DNA of 64,000 bases from Porites lobata (Eukaryota > Cnidaria > Anthozoa > Scleractinia > Poritidae): NCBI GenBank assembly GCA_942486035.1, contig CALNXK010000162.1, forward strand, positions 837,501-901,500. The letters are read 5' to 3'. Of the stretch, positions 22,500 through 36,011 are shown piece by piece. The position numbers and the translations under genes are program-made. Within the stretch, counting starts at the first letter, position 1, and each line of letters begins with the position of its first letter. The notes beneath the pieces were generated by a model, which was given only the letters and a program-made list of their open reading frames with translations, was not told the origin of the DNA and did no database searches.

Positions 22500-24292
22500 A
22501 GTGTTAAAAGAATACAAAAAAAACAGCATGTTAATGTGAGGAGTAGTAACGCAAAGAAAAAAATAAAACAAGAGAACAATAAAAGGATTCCTTCTCGGTT
22601 TTCCAATAAAGTGCGTTGACGAGTGTCCTACCGAGCACTCCAAAAAATGACACCACGGTAAGTGACTGTAATTTTGCACTGATGTATTGCAAAATGGGTA
22701 TGAGGCATTTACTCTTATTTATGGTAAGTGATAAATCAGGTAAAATAACAATGATAAAAAAAAAACTTGTAACTTGGGGGAAAAAATAATGTTCTTTTTA
22801 CTTCATTAAAATTATTAAATTAAGGGAGCTTATTCCTTATTAGCCCAGTGACTTACCTTGGGCTTACTCGCCATTGGCTGTTATTAATATTTTTAGGAAC
22901 TTATTTCTTGCTTTGTAAACATTATGGCAAGAAATAAACATTACATTAAGCGTTTCGTTTTCTTTTTTCTTCGTAATAGAAGGTAGAAAGCTAAAATTCG
23001 TCTATTGATCAATGCTTTCGACTGTTGATTTTGAATTCCGGCTTTCCTGTTTGACCTGTGGCTACTAGCTACAATCCTATCTACCACGACAATCCAGTTA
23101 CCTGCAACTTCTGTTCTCATTCAGCAAAACCAGCATGGCGACTGCAAACAAAATGATATGGCAAGCTTTGCAGAAGCGTTGTACAAGGCGCCGACGAAGT
23201 TGGAACAGAATCCTTTTTGAGTGTAGATTTTTTAATTCCTCCAGAACAGTACGCGAACACATATATGACAGTTTTGATTAGACGTGTGACATGTGAAAGT
23301 TTGTTTTCATTCGAGGACAAAGAAAAGTTTTAAGCAGCGAAATTCACCTTCGAGGATTTCGACCTCGTTTCTTTCACGGCGGAGCGCTTGTCCCTTTCTG
23401 AACGGCGACCAAGTCAGCATGCCAACCTTTTTAAAGAATTTTCAGGTTAACTTACATTTCACAAATTATGATGCTCAAGGAAAGTACGTTATTGAAAGGA
23501 AATGTATGTATTTATAAATGTTTTATGGACGTGTTATATATTTCTTATAGAGCTTCCAAGATAAATTGGGAAATGCGCCCGATCTGACATTAATTTTTGC
23601 AATGTGCTCACGCCGATTTTACTTGTGGGAACAGATCCACGATCCAGTCAGTGTTACGTGAATTGCTTTTAACGGTAAACTTATGCGTTGTCGAAAAAAT
23701 TTTTCAAGAAACAATTTGTCCCTTTATTGTTTTCTGTTTTTTCATTCATAACATTAGTTGATAACATGGTCGTGAGACAGCATCTAAGTCTTATTACACG
23801 CATCACTTCTGCGAAGATGTCAACGAATTTTATGCAATTTTTACTTTTGAGTTCAGCAACTACTGAATTTTGCTTGAAAATATGTGTTACTAGTTATTCT
23901 TGATAGATAGTAAATGATTTTTTAAAGGTTATTACGCTATTAAAAGGTCACGCAAAAACCGTTTTTGAAGTAACAACTTTAAGAAATAGCTTCTCTTACG
24001 GTGCTTGTCATTTGTAGTCGACTTTGTCTTGTTAGGAGGAACTAACACATTCCTGGTTATTTGTGGAATAAAACTGTATTCCGTTTAATTTTTCGTCAAA
24101 TATTACCTCGTAAAACAGTAACTGCTTTTTGCACTGCATCATTTTATACATCGCCGATACAAGTTTCGTGCGACAATCTCGCTTATCAGTAATTCCATAT
24201 TAGTAAGTAAATTCTGATTGGTTCCCTAAAAAACCCCAGCATTGCGACAAAGTTATACGCTTCCGGGTTATATGCTTCTGATGTTACTCTAA

Positions 24293-24960
24293 CAATGTTT
24301 ACCACCGCAGTTTGCGTGCTTTTTCTTAATTATTACATTATTTTATTTCATTTTTTATTATTTCGCCATTCATATCTTTGTTACACTGATTAATAAAGAT
24401 TACAAACGATATCTAAGCAAGAAGACCTCTGCAATCTTGTTACAGCTTTTCTAAGGAACTCTCCATTTCTTATGTTCTTTCATCAACAGGTATTGCTTGA
24501 GTACGTACATGCAATGTAAGAAGTTCCAAGGGTTGGACACGCGTTAATTGCAGTGTCTTAGTTTGTAAAAACAAGTTTCCTAGCTTCTTTGCTAAACTCT
24601 TAAGCAGGTGTCGGCACGGGATTCCTCCTGCAGATGTATATTTTGTTTTCCAACAATGTTTATGACCGCAGTTTGCGTGCTATTTCTTAATTATTACTTT
24701 ATTTTACTTCATTTTTTTTATTATTTCGCCACTCATATCCTTCTTACATTGATTAACTTACAAACGATTCCTAGGCAAGAAGACCTCTGCAATCCTGTTA
24801 CAGCTTTTCTAAGGAAATCTCCCATTTCTTATGTTCTTTCTTCAACAGGTATTGCTTGAGTACGTACATGCAATGTAAGAGGCTGGACTGGCGCTAGTCC
24901 TGGTGTCTTAGTACAAAAAAGTTTTGTGGCTGCTTTCCTAAACTCTTGCATTCTTATTGC
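24293..24960. repeat. Tandem duplication of the GPCR 3' end
   Basis: Sequence 24293-24605 (from ATGTTTACCACCGCAG to the end of the GPCR tail) is repeated with substitutions and small indels at 24651-24950. Both copies carry the 3' flank and C-terminal coding end of the receptor. The first copy has lost the rest of the gene. Confidence 0.7.
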
Positions 24961-25801
24961 ATATATTAGGGGATTGATTATAGAATTGAATAAATAGAGT
25001 AAGACAAACGAGAATTCGATGCGGAGAAAGACTGCATGACATAGTTTACTCTGTATGTGATGGGCGATAACAGTCCAAATAACAAAAGGAAGAATGGTTA
25101 GAACAGAGACCACGTTAACTGTAAATAAGGTCACCGTTAGTTTCCTTTCTTTTGAAAGCGCCTGTCCAGCATTAGGGGGAAGGGGGATTGTTTTTGACAG
25201 TTGAGATAATTATGACATATGAAACTGTGAGAATGAGAAGGGAGAGAAAAATGTAAGATGAAAATACATAGGGAAATGCAGGTGATGCGCGCAAATCAAG
25301 AAGAGAAAACACACATGACAAAGTCAAGGAGAACAACCAACTATAACAAATAGTGGTGAGGTAAACCCGCTTTCCAATAAGACAATGCCTAAAGGGGAAA
25401 AGTGTTGCGTGTAACCTCTCTAACGAAATCAATGAAATATTAGCTAATGAAGCAACTGGAAACAGATCAGATAATGTCAAATACACGAATGATTGCCAGC
25501 TAAAAGCCTGTTTAAGTTCCAGGTCCCTCTCCAGTTTATCTGGTACGAAACATGATAAACGTACAAGCACTGTTCCCACTCTTCCCACCAGTAAATCAGC
25601 CACAGTCAGATTTATAATAAGGTACGTACTGGGCTTGCGTAAGTGACGGTTTCTTGTGTAGATGGCGAGTGTAAAGGCGTTCAGCAAAAAGATCACAATA
25701 CACTCGATGATAAATGGTGCAAACCAGGCTCTTTCTTCTTTTTCAGAAATAATTCTACCTGTCTCACAACAAACATTCCAGCATTCTTTCATCCTCACCA
25801 A
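24829..25801 (-). pseudogene. Class A GPCR gene interrupted by one frameshift
   Basis: The first frame (25801-25172) encodes TM1 to TM5: RNRHLRKPSTYLIINLTVADLL (TM2 with its Asp), ISLERLHATLFPF at the end of TM3, SWLFSLTLS (TM4) and a TM5 ending VSYVIIISTVK. The second (25134-24829) encodes TM6 and TM7 with NPLIYAIRMQEF and a tail ending in PVEERT. The break falls in the third intracellular loop at a C-rich run near 25175-25185. A single indel separates the halves, so this may be a recent pseudogene or an assembly error. Confidence 0.8.
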
Positions 25802-26614
25802 GTGTTACGGTGCCCGCTGGTATCCCTCATTTCTAAAGGAAATTTGCAAACAAAACAGCATGTTAATGCGAGAAGCAGTCACACAGAGAGAAAACAAGAA
25901 GAAAGAATGAAATAAAAAGATTCGAAAACTATAAAAGGATGACGTCTCAATTGGCCCATAAACGTTGTTAACAGATGTCCTACCGAGTACTCCTAGCAAA
26001 GCAAGAAAACTGCTATATTTTCATCCAAAGCAAAATATTCATAAATAAAAAGTTAATCTTGCATTGATGTATCGCTAAATGGGAAGGAGGCATTTACCCT
26101 CCCATATCTATGACAAGTAATACATCAGGTCAAATAGAAAAACGATGTTCCGAAATTTGAGCAAAATAATGACAAAACTAAGCTTTTCTTTTCTATTTCT
26201 GGTCGTAAATATAGACGATCGACAGCTAAAATTTGTCTATCGGTCTGTCTATTTGTGCGAGTTTAGGGTCACTTATACTGTAAAAGCAATTGAGAGTGCC
26301 TTGTGGCTTGAAATTTAGGCGGGAGTTTATTGCTGACACTACCTGTCTGCGATTTGCGGGTACAAATTTTTGCAAAATCGTGGATTCCACAATTGTGGAT
26401 AAGACACGAGCCTAGGCCATATTTTAGGTACGACTGATCTGGCAATTCGTAGAGGATGTTATTTTAATTCATATTTTCCGTTTGTCATAAAGTCGTCCAA
26501 ATGGAGTTCAAAGCTACGACGGCGCTATCCCCCCTGCCATTTTTTCATATATTCAACCAAAAACGTGGTGAAACTCTTCGTGCTAGAAACGTTTCGACGC
26601 TTGCACGCTTTTAA

Positions 26615-27009
26615 GGCCTGTTTCAAACGTCGTGCTACTGCTGTGCTAAGCTGGCTCGACTGTAGCTCGACTGCAGCAAGACAATAGCACTACTTGGTTT
26701 CAGACGTCGATTTAATTTAGTCGAATAGAACAGCTGTTGCCGAAAACAAAACGGAAAAATAAATAAACGGTTTGGCAAGCCTTTAAATGTGTTCTAATGT
26801 ATTTATGATTCATGAATTGAGTTCGGCACGGCGGTAGCACGACGTTTGAAACCAACTCGGGCTACTACTGTGTAGCACGGCAAGGCTTGCCGTGCTACAC
26901 GGCAGTAACACGACTTGGTTTCAAACGTCGCGCTACTGCCGTGCTAAAGTCGAATTTAATTGGATCAATTGAGTTCGGCACGGCGGTAGCAAGACGTTTG
27001 AAACGGGCC
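26615..27009. mobile_element. Harbinger-type MITE with GGCCYGTTTCAAAC ends
   Basis: Ends begin GGCC(T/C)GTTTCAAACGTC and are inverted, flanked by TAA on both sides, as expected for PIF/Harbinger 3-bp duplications. Inside, a second inverted pair of the same end sequence (about 26829-26853 and 26918-26945) suggests one copy nested in another. A diverged partial copy is at 33547-33660. Confidence 0.65.
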
Positions 27010-28399
27010 TAAGTTACTTAATACGAACCTTTTGATAAGACTACGCTCATGATACTACAAGTACGGGCATGACTTTTCAAACGCAGCCCTTGTGCTTTTG
27101 ATAATCACTTTTTAGGTAGTACACCACCTGTGCCATCCTGCCTATCATTTTTGAGTTAGTTCTGAGAATATAACAGGACTGAAACTTAAAATTCGTACTC
27201 GTAGTTAACGAGAAAATATCTAAGCATAACGCTTCATTTTGATATTTTTGGCCTTCATGTCATGCATCCGTTTAGAAAATCCTCGAAATCCGCCAAAAAT
27301 CATATCCCTTTAAAGTTTTGCTTCACATCATATGTACAGTATCTCTGACTATCGTAGAACAAAAAGAAAGCACGTAAAGAACTCATAACTTCTTTTGGGC
27401 CCTTGGACTTAAAACTCACCGATTATGTCCATGTCCTATATTCTTTTAATACACTGCTTTGTTTGTCAGAGTTCAACATTTTGCATTTATTTCGCAATAA
27501 ATTAGCCCAAATTTAGAGAATTAAAATGAACAGGTGAATTATATGCAAAATCATTTGGTTTCAATTTCTCGAAAACAAAGTTTAATATATAATTTCATCC
27601 TTTACTGAGCTGTTGTCTCTTCAGTTTAAGTCCAGCTCTCTGAACTCTGTATTTTTACTAATAATCTTCCTTATAAGTTTATCAATATATTACTATTTGT
27701 TAAGCAATCTCGCTCTCCTTGCGCGTTTACGCTAAAAGCAAAAAGAGGTTCCTTCGTGAATTTGGCAAACGTCACAACAGTTTTATTGTTGTCTTGACAT
27801 TCGTCCATTATCATTTTTGATGAAGCGTGCTCCCAAGTTAAGATGTTATCACAGTGCTATTAGTGAAAAGAAAATATATCCCGGTTTCTCAGCTATGTTG
27901 CAGATAGGACGGTATAGAACCATAGTGAAAGTAACGCGGCCATAGAGCCTATCATAACTTTATACAAATTAAGACTGAGTAGAAACTAAAAGAAAAAAAG
28001 CACAAAAATAAAAAGCAAATTTGTCGTACATGAATAAATTATGCACCGCCCATCTTATATTAAGCCTCCTTTTCCTCATTTTAAAACCCTATATATGCAG
28101 ACTGGACCGGCGAGTATTATGACAAAATTATTTGTCTAATACCGATACCCTGCAGCAAATCGTCTCTGAAATCAACAGTTGAGCGATTGTGGCGGCGCGA
28201 TTTCTTTGCTGGAGCGAAGCTGAGCCACGCCGATCTCGAAAGTGGAGCGTCACATATCTGATAGGTTTTTTGCCATACTTTGGTGCCGTGTGAAAGTTGA
28301 ATAAAGCTTTCTGGTGCAGAAGGTTTCTGAGTATAGAGGGGTGGGGAGGGCTATGCTAGATTCTATTCACTGAAAGTCTATTTTTATGGAGGGGGGATT

Positions 28400-29350
28400 G
28401 GGTCAGTGTAAAATATAGGTTCGATTAGGGGCCACCCGTGAAATGTTTTTCCGACTGAAAAATCCTCATAGCCCTTACCCACAATGAACGTCCTCAAACA
28501 GATAGGAAAACCTATTCCTTAGAACGATTTATGATAATACTACCGTAGGTAAGCTGTGGTTGCCATAGATACCTTTGACATACACTGTCTAAACAGCCTT
28601 CAATTCCATACTGCATATAACAGGTGCTTTTCAAGTACCCTCAGAGAAAATCCTCTTATTGATTCCGCTTGCTAAAAAACTGATAAAACGTTTTTAAACC
28701 GTTTCATTCAGCTTAGAAATATTCATCTCTAAGGCTCACTAATCGTATTATCAAATAGCGTCGACATAGAAAAAAGTTCAGCGTAAAAGTGCATCAAAAT
28801 ATGTCGCTTTATGGAGCAATAATTCTGCGTTAATCAATTATAGTAGCTGAGCTCGAGCGGAATAACACGTAATATAATCGACCATGTATTTGAATGTCTC
28901 TTTTAGGGAATGATAAATGAGTTAACATGACCGCATCGCAGTTGTGAATTAGGGGCAGGTCCTTCTTCGGAATATCCCTTAGTTATGGAAGAACACGAAT
29001 GATCATCCTAAACTTGTACAGAAGTAACAGTTGCTTAGAAGTATGTAAAAGGCGCGCGCCCCGTTCTTTCTTGCGCCCTATTACTTCCAAGCGCCTGCTA
29101 CGCAGGCTAGGACAGAAGTCACTGTAGACACTCATCTTTTGATTAAACTAGTTGTTTCCTCTAGACATAGTTACTCACTTTAGCCTTCTTCTTTTCTTTT
29201 ATGAGTAATTTTTCGAGGAAACTCACGTGTAGGTAGTCATCTTTGCGATAAATTTGATCCCTGCCTGGAAAACAGGCTAGATGAGCAGGTGAAATTTATG
29301 CAACTTTTAGTAAATACGAAATTAATAATTACTCTTCCTTTTTAGGTTGG
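28400..29350. repeat. Dispersed repeat family, copy A
   Basis: Shares a diverged but colinear series of blocks with copy C (39095-40535) and, in part, copy B (37430-37925). Examples are TTGACATA(C/A)ACTGTCTAA, TGAGTTAACATG, and GAGGAAACTCAC followed by GCGATAAATTTGAT. No coding sequence is seen. It may be a non-autonomous transposon or a segmental duplication. Confidence 0.55.
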
Positions 29351-30265
29351 TAAAATGATAATAAAAAAGAAGTGAAGACGAAAATGTAAAAGAGGACGCT
29401 CGGAACCATTAATTTAGCAATTATTGGGTAAGGATGAGTATGATATGAAGATTTATGGAGATCGAGAAGCTAAGGTATTTTCCGAAGAGGCGGATAACAG
29501 CTTCCTATTTCTGCATAATTCTTTAAATTATAAGAAAGCTGAATCCAAGAATTGTTTTATTATTGATTTAAAATAATTCCTAGTTTAAAAACAAGCTAAA
29601 ACATCCTTACCTCGATGTTAAGTCCCATTCTTCATTTGACTGTTTCAGAGCGAGTTCAGGATATTAAACAATTATTGCACGAATGCGTTTTGGATATGAG
29701 TTGGCTATAGTCATCTCATATCCAACTAACGCGAGTGGAATAATTGTTTTATTAAAAACGCCCACAAAATATAAATACTGTTTTTAATTTTGAGCAGACG
29801 CGTACAGTTACAAAATTTGGAGAACATGGTAAAATGGCAAAATTACCATGATGGCTAAGCCAATCAGAGCTCTAGAATTACATTATCCAATGATTCAGTT
29901 TTTAATAAAAAGGAATGCCTAGTTCTGCAGATGTTCTTAAAGTAGCAGTTGTCCTTCGAGTTGTGTGCTGATGTTCTTTCTATGCTTTGAGGCAGTATTC
30001 TGGCTACTTCTTCTTCGCAAAGCTGTTCCACCATTTTCCACATGATTCTAATGCTTTACCAAAAAAACGAAACCTCGTGCCCAGGACTTCTCGGTTGCCC
30101 CCTTTTCTATTAACGTTTTATTCCGGATATCAAAAACATCTTCCAAATTTGTTCAGCACTAGCTGGTTATTTAGAATAACCCGTGGGATCTGAGCCAATC
30201 AAAAGCGGAGATATATTTTGAAGGAATCGAATGACAATGATGCTTCGGTACTTTGCAAGTCTCTT

Positions 30266-32085
30266 TTAAGGTGGCTCCGTAATTAATACAAGAGCATTTA
30301 GCTGTGACAAATTTTCCGTCATAACTTTTTCGATTTTAACGCGATGGCTGCGAAACTTTGCAAAGAACAACATATATCATTCGGCAATAATACGAAATAT
30401 TCCGATTTCATTGATGGTAAATATTTCTTGAGAAATTAGCGCTTAAAAGGACCCTAATGTTCGAAGAAAATCGCGTCTAGTAAAAAAATTTGCTGATATT
30501 TTTTACTGAAATTTCTGGTATCGGCTTTAATTGATATAATAAATATGCCAGAGGAATTTCAGAAAAATCGTTGGAGCAGAAGTCCGTAACTAAAAGTCGC
30601 TCAAAATTCAGCTGCGAAATTGTTTTGGAATTTCAAAAATAAATTACTATCAGGAAGAAGGAGACACCAGTTTGAATTTTCGGGACAAGTAAATTCAATG
30701 TTTGCTAATTCTGAAAACAAAAGCCGATTGGCTATCGTGCTATTCTTTAAAAGGTACTTTTCAGTTTTAGAAGCACTACAAATTGCTCCAAACCTTGCTC
30801 TGAAGTAGAATGACTTGTTCCTCGACATTTTTAAAATATCCCTTGGCAGTTTTGGTTCAAACTCCTGCTACATACATTTTGATGTATTGCAATGCATCCT
30901 CAACGGCTTTTCTTGCTGTACGTTGTTTCCAATTCAGGAAAAAGGTATTGGGATTGTAAGCTACCTTGTTTCGAAGCTCAGATAGAACTGTCCAGCACCT
31001 TTGTTTATGACCAGAAAATGAGCACGTGCGGCAGCTCTGCGAGGAATTCGCACCTCAGCCAGGGGGGACGAATGATAATGATACCCATGTCTGAGAACCG
31101 ATCTGTATAAACATGTATTGAAGAGCAAAACATAATAATCAAGAAAAAATACCCATTCATTGAAGGAAGGAGTGACAAAAATTTCAGAGTTGTAAATTTA
31201 TTCACGGGCAGTATTTTTGCGATAATTTTATTTTGCACTGTGATGTTATTCGGTTCACAGGCATGGTCATCATTGTCGTTCGTCCCCCCTGGGTAAGGTG
31301 CGAATTCCTCGCAGAACTGCTGCTCGTGCTCATTTTGTAGTTATAAACAAAGGTGCTGGACAGTTCTATCTGAGCTCTGATACGACGTAGCGTCCAATCT
31401 CAATACTTTTTTCCTGAGTTGGAAGCAACGAACAGCAGTAAAAGTCGTTAAAAATGAATTGCAATACATCAAAATGTATGCAGCAGGAGTTTGAGCCAAA
31501 ACTGCAAAGGGATATTTTAAAAATGTCGAAGAACAAGTCATTCTACTTCAGAGCAAGGTTTGGAGCAATTTATGGTGCTTCTAAAACTAAAAAGTACCTT
31601 TTAAAGAATAGCACGATAGGCAATCGGCTTTTGTTTTAAGAATTAGCAAACGTTGAATTTACTTGTCCCGAAAATTCAAACTGGTGGCTCCTTCTACCTG
31701 ATAGTAATTTATTTTTGAAATTCCAAAACAATTTCACAGCTGAATTTTGAGCGACTTTTAGTTACGGACTTCTGCTCCAACGATTTTTCTGAAATTCCTC
31801 TGGCATATTTATTATATCAATTAAAGCCGATACCAGAAATTTCAGTAAAAAATATCAGCAAATTTTTTTACTAGACGCGATTTTCTTCGAACATTAGGGT
31901 CCTTTTAAGCGCTAATTTCTCAAGAAATATTTACCATCAATGAAATCGGAATATTTCGTATTATTGCCGAATGATATATGTTGTTCTTTGCAAAGTTTCG
32001 CAGTCATCGCGTTAAGAACCAAAAAGTTATGACGGAAAATTTGTCACGGCAAAATGCTCTTGTATTAATTACGGAGCCACCTTAA
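30266..32085. mobile_element. 1.8-kb TTAA-flanked foldback element
   Basis: The left arm (30266 to about 31099) and right arm (about 31255 to 32085) are inverted copies of one another with scattered differences, joined by a central region of about 155 bases. The outer ends are TTAAGGTGGCTCCGTAATTAA and its reverse complement, flanked by TTAA on both sides. No transposase is visible. TTAA duplication is typical of piggyBac-like and some other superfamilies. The short ORFs inside are shadows. Confidence 0.75.
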
Positions 32086-32611
32086 GAACATCAACAAAAT
32101 GTGCATAGTTTGCTATTTTGTTGTTTTTATTTTGAAGAGCAGGATTTGCTTTCAGTCCACTTTATTTCACCTTATTAACAAATTAGGTACACATTGCATA
32201 ATTGTCTCTAGGTAAATTTGATGCTACAGCCTATCAAGGGATAAGCGGAATTTAATAAATATATGTCGATATATGTTGAAGCGAGCAACCATCAGGCTAC
32301 ATGATAAACCTAGTGTTGAGCCCTACGACAGACACAATTTACGTCTTTATGATAACTAAAGTTAGTTATTCACTATATATCGTTTTCAGTCAACAACCAG
32401 CGATTAAACTTGTTCAAAATTAAAGGTAAAACCTCAGCGTTTTAAAAACAAGCCACAGTCAATCCACATTGTTCTACTTTGCTTTACTTCTCACCTTTTT
32501 AAATTGCTAAAATGAAAAGAAGCAGTAAAGTGGAAAAAAAAATACTATGCTATTCTTTGGCCACAGAAATGTTAAAAACTATATTTCCATACCTTTTCTT
32601 AAATAAGTTTT

Positions 32612-33806
32612 GTTACGCCGCAAAATGTAATAAAAATTTTCAAACGCAACATGAGATAACTTTTCTAACGCATAATGTAATAACGCAAAATTTAATAATA
32701 TGACATGCATTATATTTTGAAGTCAGTATTGTGGCTCAGTAATCAGTAGCAGATTCAGATTTTCATTTAAACTACAGGTTATTATTATTGTTAATATTAT
32801 TCTTGATATTAATATTAATATTATTATAAATATTATAAATTAAATAACAGTTGAAATAAGGAGAAGCAATCATCTATAGAGAACCGAATCGTACATTTGT
32901 TTCCGTTTTTGAATGTAATACAGGTGCCAACTCAGGAGCATTAGTAGATTCTTCTGTTCAATTATTGCACATTTTCTGTTAGGTGTCTGAAGCTACAAAA
33001 GGCAGAATTTAGGTTGACAACTGGGGAAATGCGTCGAGAGATAAAAAGGGTGATCTCTTAGGGCGATTAACACTCGCCGTCAAAAGCACTTGACTTTATT
33101 GTAAAAAATAGTTCTAATTAAAGAGTATTCCTCCGACTGTTGGTGTGAGTATATCCCTGACTACTCAAACCAAATGAATAAGACGTACTACACAATACAA
33201 CTTGTGCGTTACCGGGCAAACACAATGTTTTTGTGGCATCAGCTCAGCTCTACTCCAAAGAAAAACATTCCGTTGCTGGGCGAACTAAAAATTTTTAATT
33301 TTGCGCTGTCTGCTTCTGAGGCAAACAACAACTACTTTGCCAGGTAAACTGTTTGGATTCTATAAAGCTTGAGAACTTCAAAATAAAAGAAATTTTGACT
33401 AAAAAATACAGCATTAAAGACACATTCAGAACCTCGATTAAGTGAAAAATTAGCAAAAAGTAAACTTCCGCTAAAGTTAGCTGGTTCTCGTGAAAAAAAA
33501 AATGTGACAGATCGGATATCTTTTATTACGTGCTTTTTCACTATTAGGCCCGTTTCAAATTTCAGGTTACTGCCGTGTCGATAGAAATTCGGTTTAAGCA
33601 CGGCGCTTTGCAAAATTTGGTTTCAAAAGTCGTGTTACTGTCTGGCCGAACTCAATTCATATATTCTAAATGCATTTGAATAATGCATTGAAATTTGATC
33701 AAAGCGTTTTTATTCCTTGTTTTTGACAGCAGCTATTTTAATCGAATGACTTACATTTTGTGTTAGTATTACAATTTGCAGCGACTAATACATTTTGCGG
33801 CGTAAC
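32612..33806. repeat. Possible element bounded by a 20-bp inverted repeat
   Basis: GTTACGCCGCAAAATGTAAT at 32612-32631 recurs inverted with slight change at 33789-33806. A short TAATAACGCAAAAT-type series lies inside the left end. A fragment of the Harbinger-type MITE lies at 33547-33660. Whether 32612-33806 is one element is uncertain. Confidence 0.35.
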
Positions 33807-34131
33807 AGGTTTTCTTAGCCTGGCAATTTAGTAAAATGTAGTGAAGGGAGAAGGGAGAAGCGCGAGTTGGGAAATAAGTTTCCAGTTCATCTATAGCTTT
33901 TTCGACAAGGTGATTTTTTATTATCAGTTATCATTTTTTTATTATCCAAGATCAATTATAAAGGATTTCCCTGCGCGAAAGAACTCCACTTCTCATTAAC
34001 CAATTACTAAAATTTAAAAAGTGTTTTTTGATTCCTCAAAGTTTGTTAACCTAAGTCACTGTCCGCATTTTTGCTACCACCCAATCATTATTGATTAATC
34101 AATTTATTTCTCAATTTGTTTTCATTACGTA

Positions 34132-35052
34132 CTATACAGCACGAAGTTCAATGGACTCCACAGGCATCGACTCTCTATAACAAAAAAGTTTCCTGGCTGC
34201 TTTCCTGAATTCTTGCATTCTTAAAGCGTATATTATAGGATTAACTATGGAATTACATAAATATATGGCAAAAAATGTAAGGTGAAAGCGACAAGTTATC
34301 GAAAGGCTCAACTCTCCCCATATGTGTATCAACATAGCTACCCAAACAGCCCAAGGTAGAATGGTCAGGAAGGACGCCGCAGTCATTACAAATAAGGTTA
34401 TTGATAGTTTCTTCTCTACTAAAAGCTTTGATCCAAAAATATGTGATTGAGGGCTGCTTTTGACATTCAAAATAATAATAACATAACAGACTGTGATAAT
34501 AAGAACGGTAATAAAACAGTAAGACGCAAATACGTTAAAAACCACTTTAAGCTGTTCACGTAAAACAACTAAAATGGCCATCATAAATGCAAAAAGTAAG
34601 GCTAAAAGCCAGCTCAATGTAATCACCCCAAAGTATACTTGTTCACGTATCAGACAGTGTCTAAAGGGATAAATTGTTGCGTGCAACCTCTCTAACGAAA
34701 TTAATGAGAGATTAGCTAACGAAGCAGCTGGAAATAATGAGTTCAGGGTTAAGTACAGAAATGCATACCATGGCCCGTTGAAACTTTCTCTAAGTATATT
34801 TTGGCTCTCCAGGATATCTGGTTCGAGTAATGGTGGAAGAACAGCCGCCACTCCAAAAAGTAAATCAGCTATAGTCAGATTTATTACCAAGTACGTACTG
34901 CGCTTGCGTAAGTGACGGTTTCTTGCGAAAGTGGCGAGGGTAAAGAGGTTTATCAAAACAATGACAATCAATTCGGTGAGTAAAGTTGCCATCCATATGC
35001 TCTCTTCTTTTTGGAAAAGCCCACTGTCATTATAAGCTCTGCAATGGTTCAT
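34132..35052 (-). CDS. Class A (rhodopsin-like) GPCR, orphan, cnidarian expansion
   Basis: 306 residues, single exon, intact. Seven hydrophobic segments: TM1 about 20-42, TM2 about 53-76 with D63, TM3 about 97-120 ending in E121-R122-L123 in place of the usual DRY, TM4 about 139-162, TM5 about 173-196, TM6 about 214-240 with ILPW, TM7 about 255-278 with NPIIY at 271-275, then a basic helix 8 (RKAARKLFC). The ligand is unknown; such receptors are usually auto-annotated as adenosine-, melatonin- or adrenergic-like in corals. It sits at the end of a group with two broken relatives on the same strand (21.6-22.5 and 24.8-25.8 kb), which implies tandem duplication. Its closest shared blocks are RNRHLRK, NLTxADLL and QEFRKAA. 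Confidence 0.9.
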   Translation of the reverse strand: MNHCRAYNDSGLFQKEESIWMATLLTELIVIVLINLFTLATFARNRHLRKRSTYLVINLTIADLLFGVAAVLPPLLEPDILESQNILRESFNGPWYAFLYLTLNSLFPAASLANLSLISLERLHATIYPFRHCLIREQVYFGVITLSWLLALLFAFMMAILVVLREQLKVVFNVFASYCFITVLIITVCYVIIILNVKSSPQSHIFGSKLLVEKKLSITLFVMTAASFLTILPWAVWVAMLIHIWGELSLSITCRFHLTFFAIYLCNSIVNPIIYALRMQEFRKAARKLFCYRESMPVESIELRAV

Positions 35053-35365
35053 TCCAACAGGTTAAGTGTTCCTCTTGTTGCATTGGACGCTAATATGGTT
35101 CTTCTTTGATAAAACTATAAGAAAATGAAATAAAACATCCTATGTTAGAATGACTCAGAGGAAACAGAAAAAGATGCAGCAGTCAAAGGATAAAAAGAAC
35201 AAATTTGTTGAAATGGTTTGCCCGAGGCACCCACCCATGCATCTTACTCTAACAGAATCTAATAGGTCAGAGGTGTCTCTGCAAGTATGTGTTGAGCTGA
35301 CGTGCCCCGGAGGTCATTTCATTTCTCCCCAATTGATGGCTAGAAGCATACATGCATTCATTTGT

Positions 35366-35429
<64 letters not shown>
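35366..35429. repeat. (TAA)n microsatellite
   Basis: About twenty uninterrupted TAA units. Confidence 0.95.
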
Positions 35430-35439
35430 TATCTTTCAG

Positions 35440-35720
35440 ACTGAGGAGCAAAAGAGGGAGATTAATCAAGACCTAGGAGTAGAGTGACAGTAATACCCAT
35501 CATGATTGGTGCACTTTTAACTGTCTCGGGGAATGCATAGACCGCCTAGTAGGGGATGTTAAGTCTACTAGATATTTTTGGAAGCGCACAGTTGTCAATC
35601 ACCCTTGATACTGCCCATATCTTGTTATGTCTCTAACCTGCGGGATTGCTGCTGAGACATGGCTGAGAATCCCCAGAAAAAGACCTGGAGAGGATCACAC
35701 CATAATAATGATAGATTTAG
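35440..35720 (+). pseudogene. Degenerate non-LTR retrotransposon 3' fragment (probable)
   Basis: A short stretch translates to VTVIPIMIGAL followed by broken frames, which resembles the C-terminal TVIPVVIGALG motif of cnidarian non-LTR retrotransposon polyproteins. Stops are frequent. The call rests on a short motif recalled from that family. Confidence 0.4.
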
Positions 35721-36011
35721 AAGCTCCTGTAAAACCAGAGTAATATAAAAAGGAAACGGTAGAAGAAGAAGAAGTGAAATCATGGAGAGAAACGAACATA
35801 CATGGTCAGTTTCTGAGGCGGCGGGAAGAAGAGGGTGTTGACATCAACGGAAGAATTTGGAATCCAGAACTGAAGCGAGAATCTGTCGTGACCTGTGCGG
35901 CCCAAGAATAAGCTTGGAGGTCGTATTATATTAACACTTAGAGCTAGAAGGTGGAAAATGAAAATAGAGACGACACCAGTTGTTATTGGGGCGCTAAGGG
36001 TCCTTAAGAAG

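Noticed and set aside
35366..35429. Asparagine-repeat protein at 35150-35476
   Set aside because: The Asn run is a TAA microsatellite read in one frame, and no flanking coding signal supports it.
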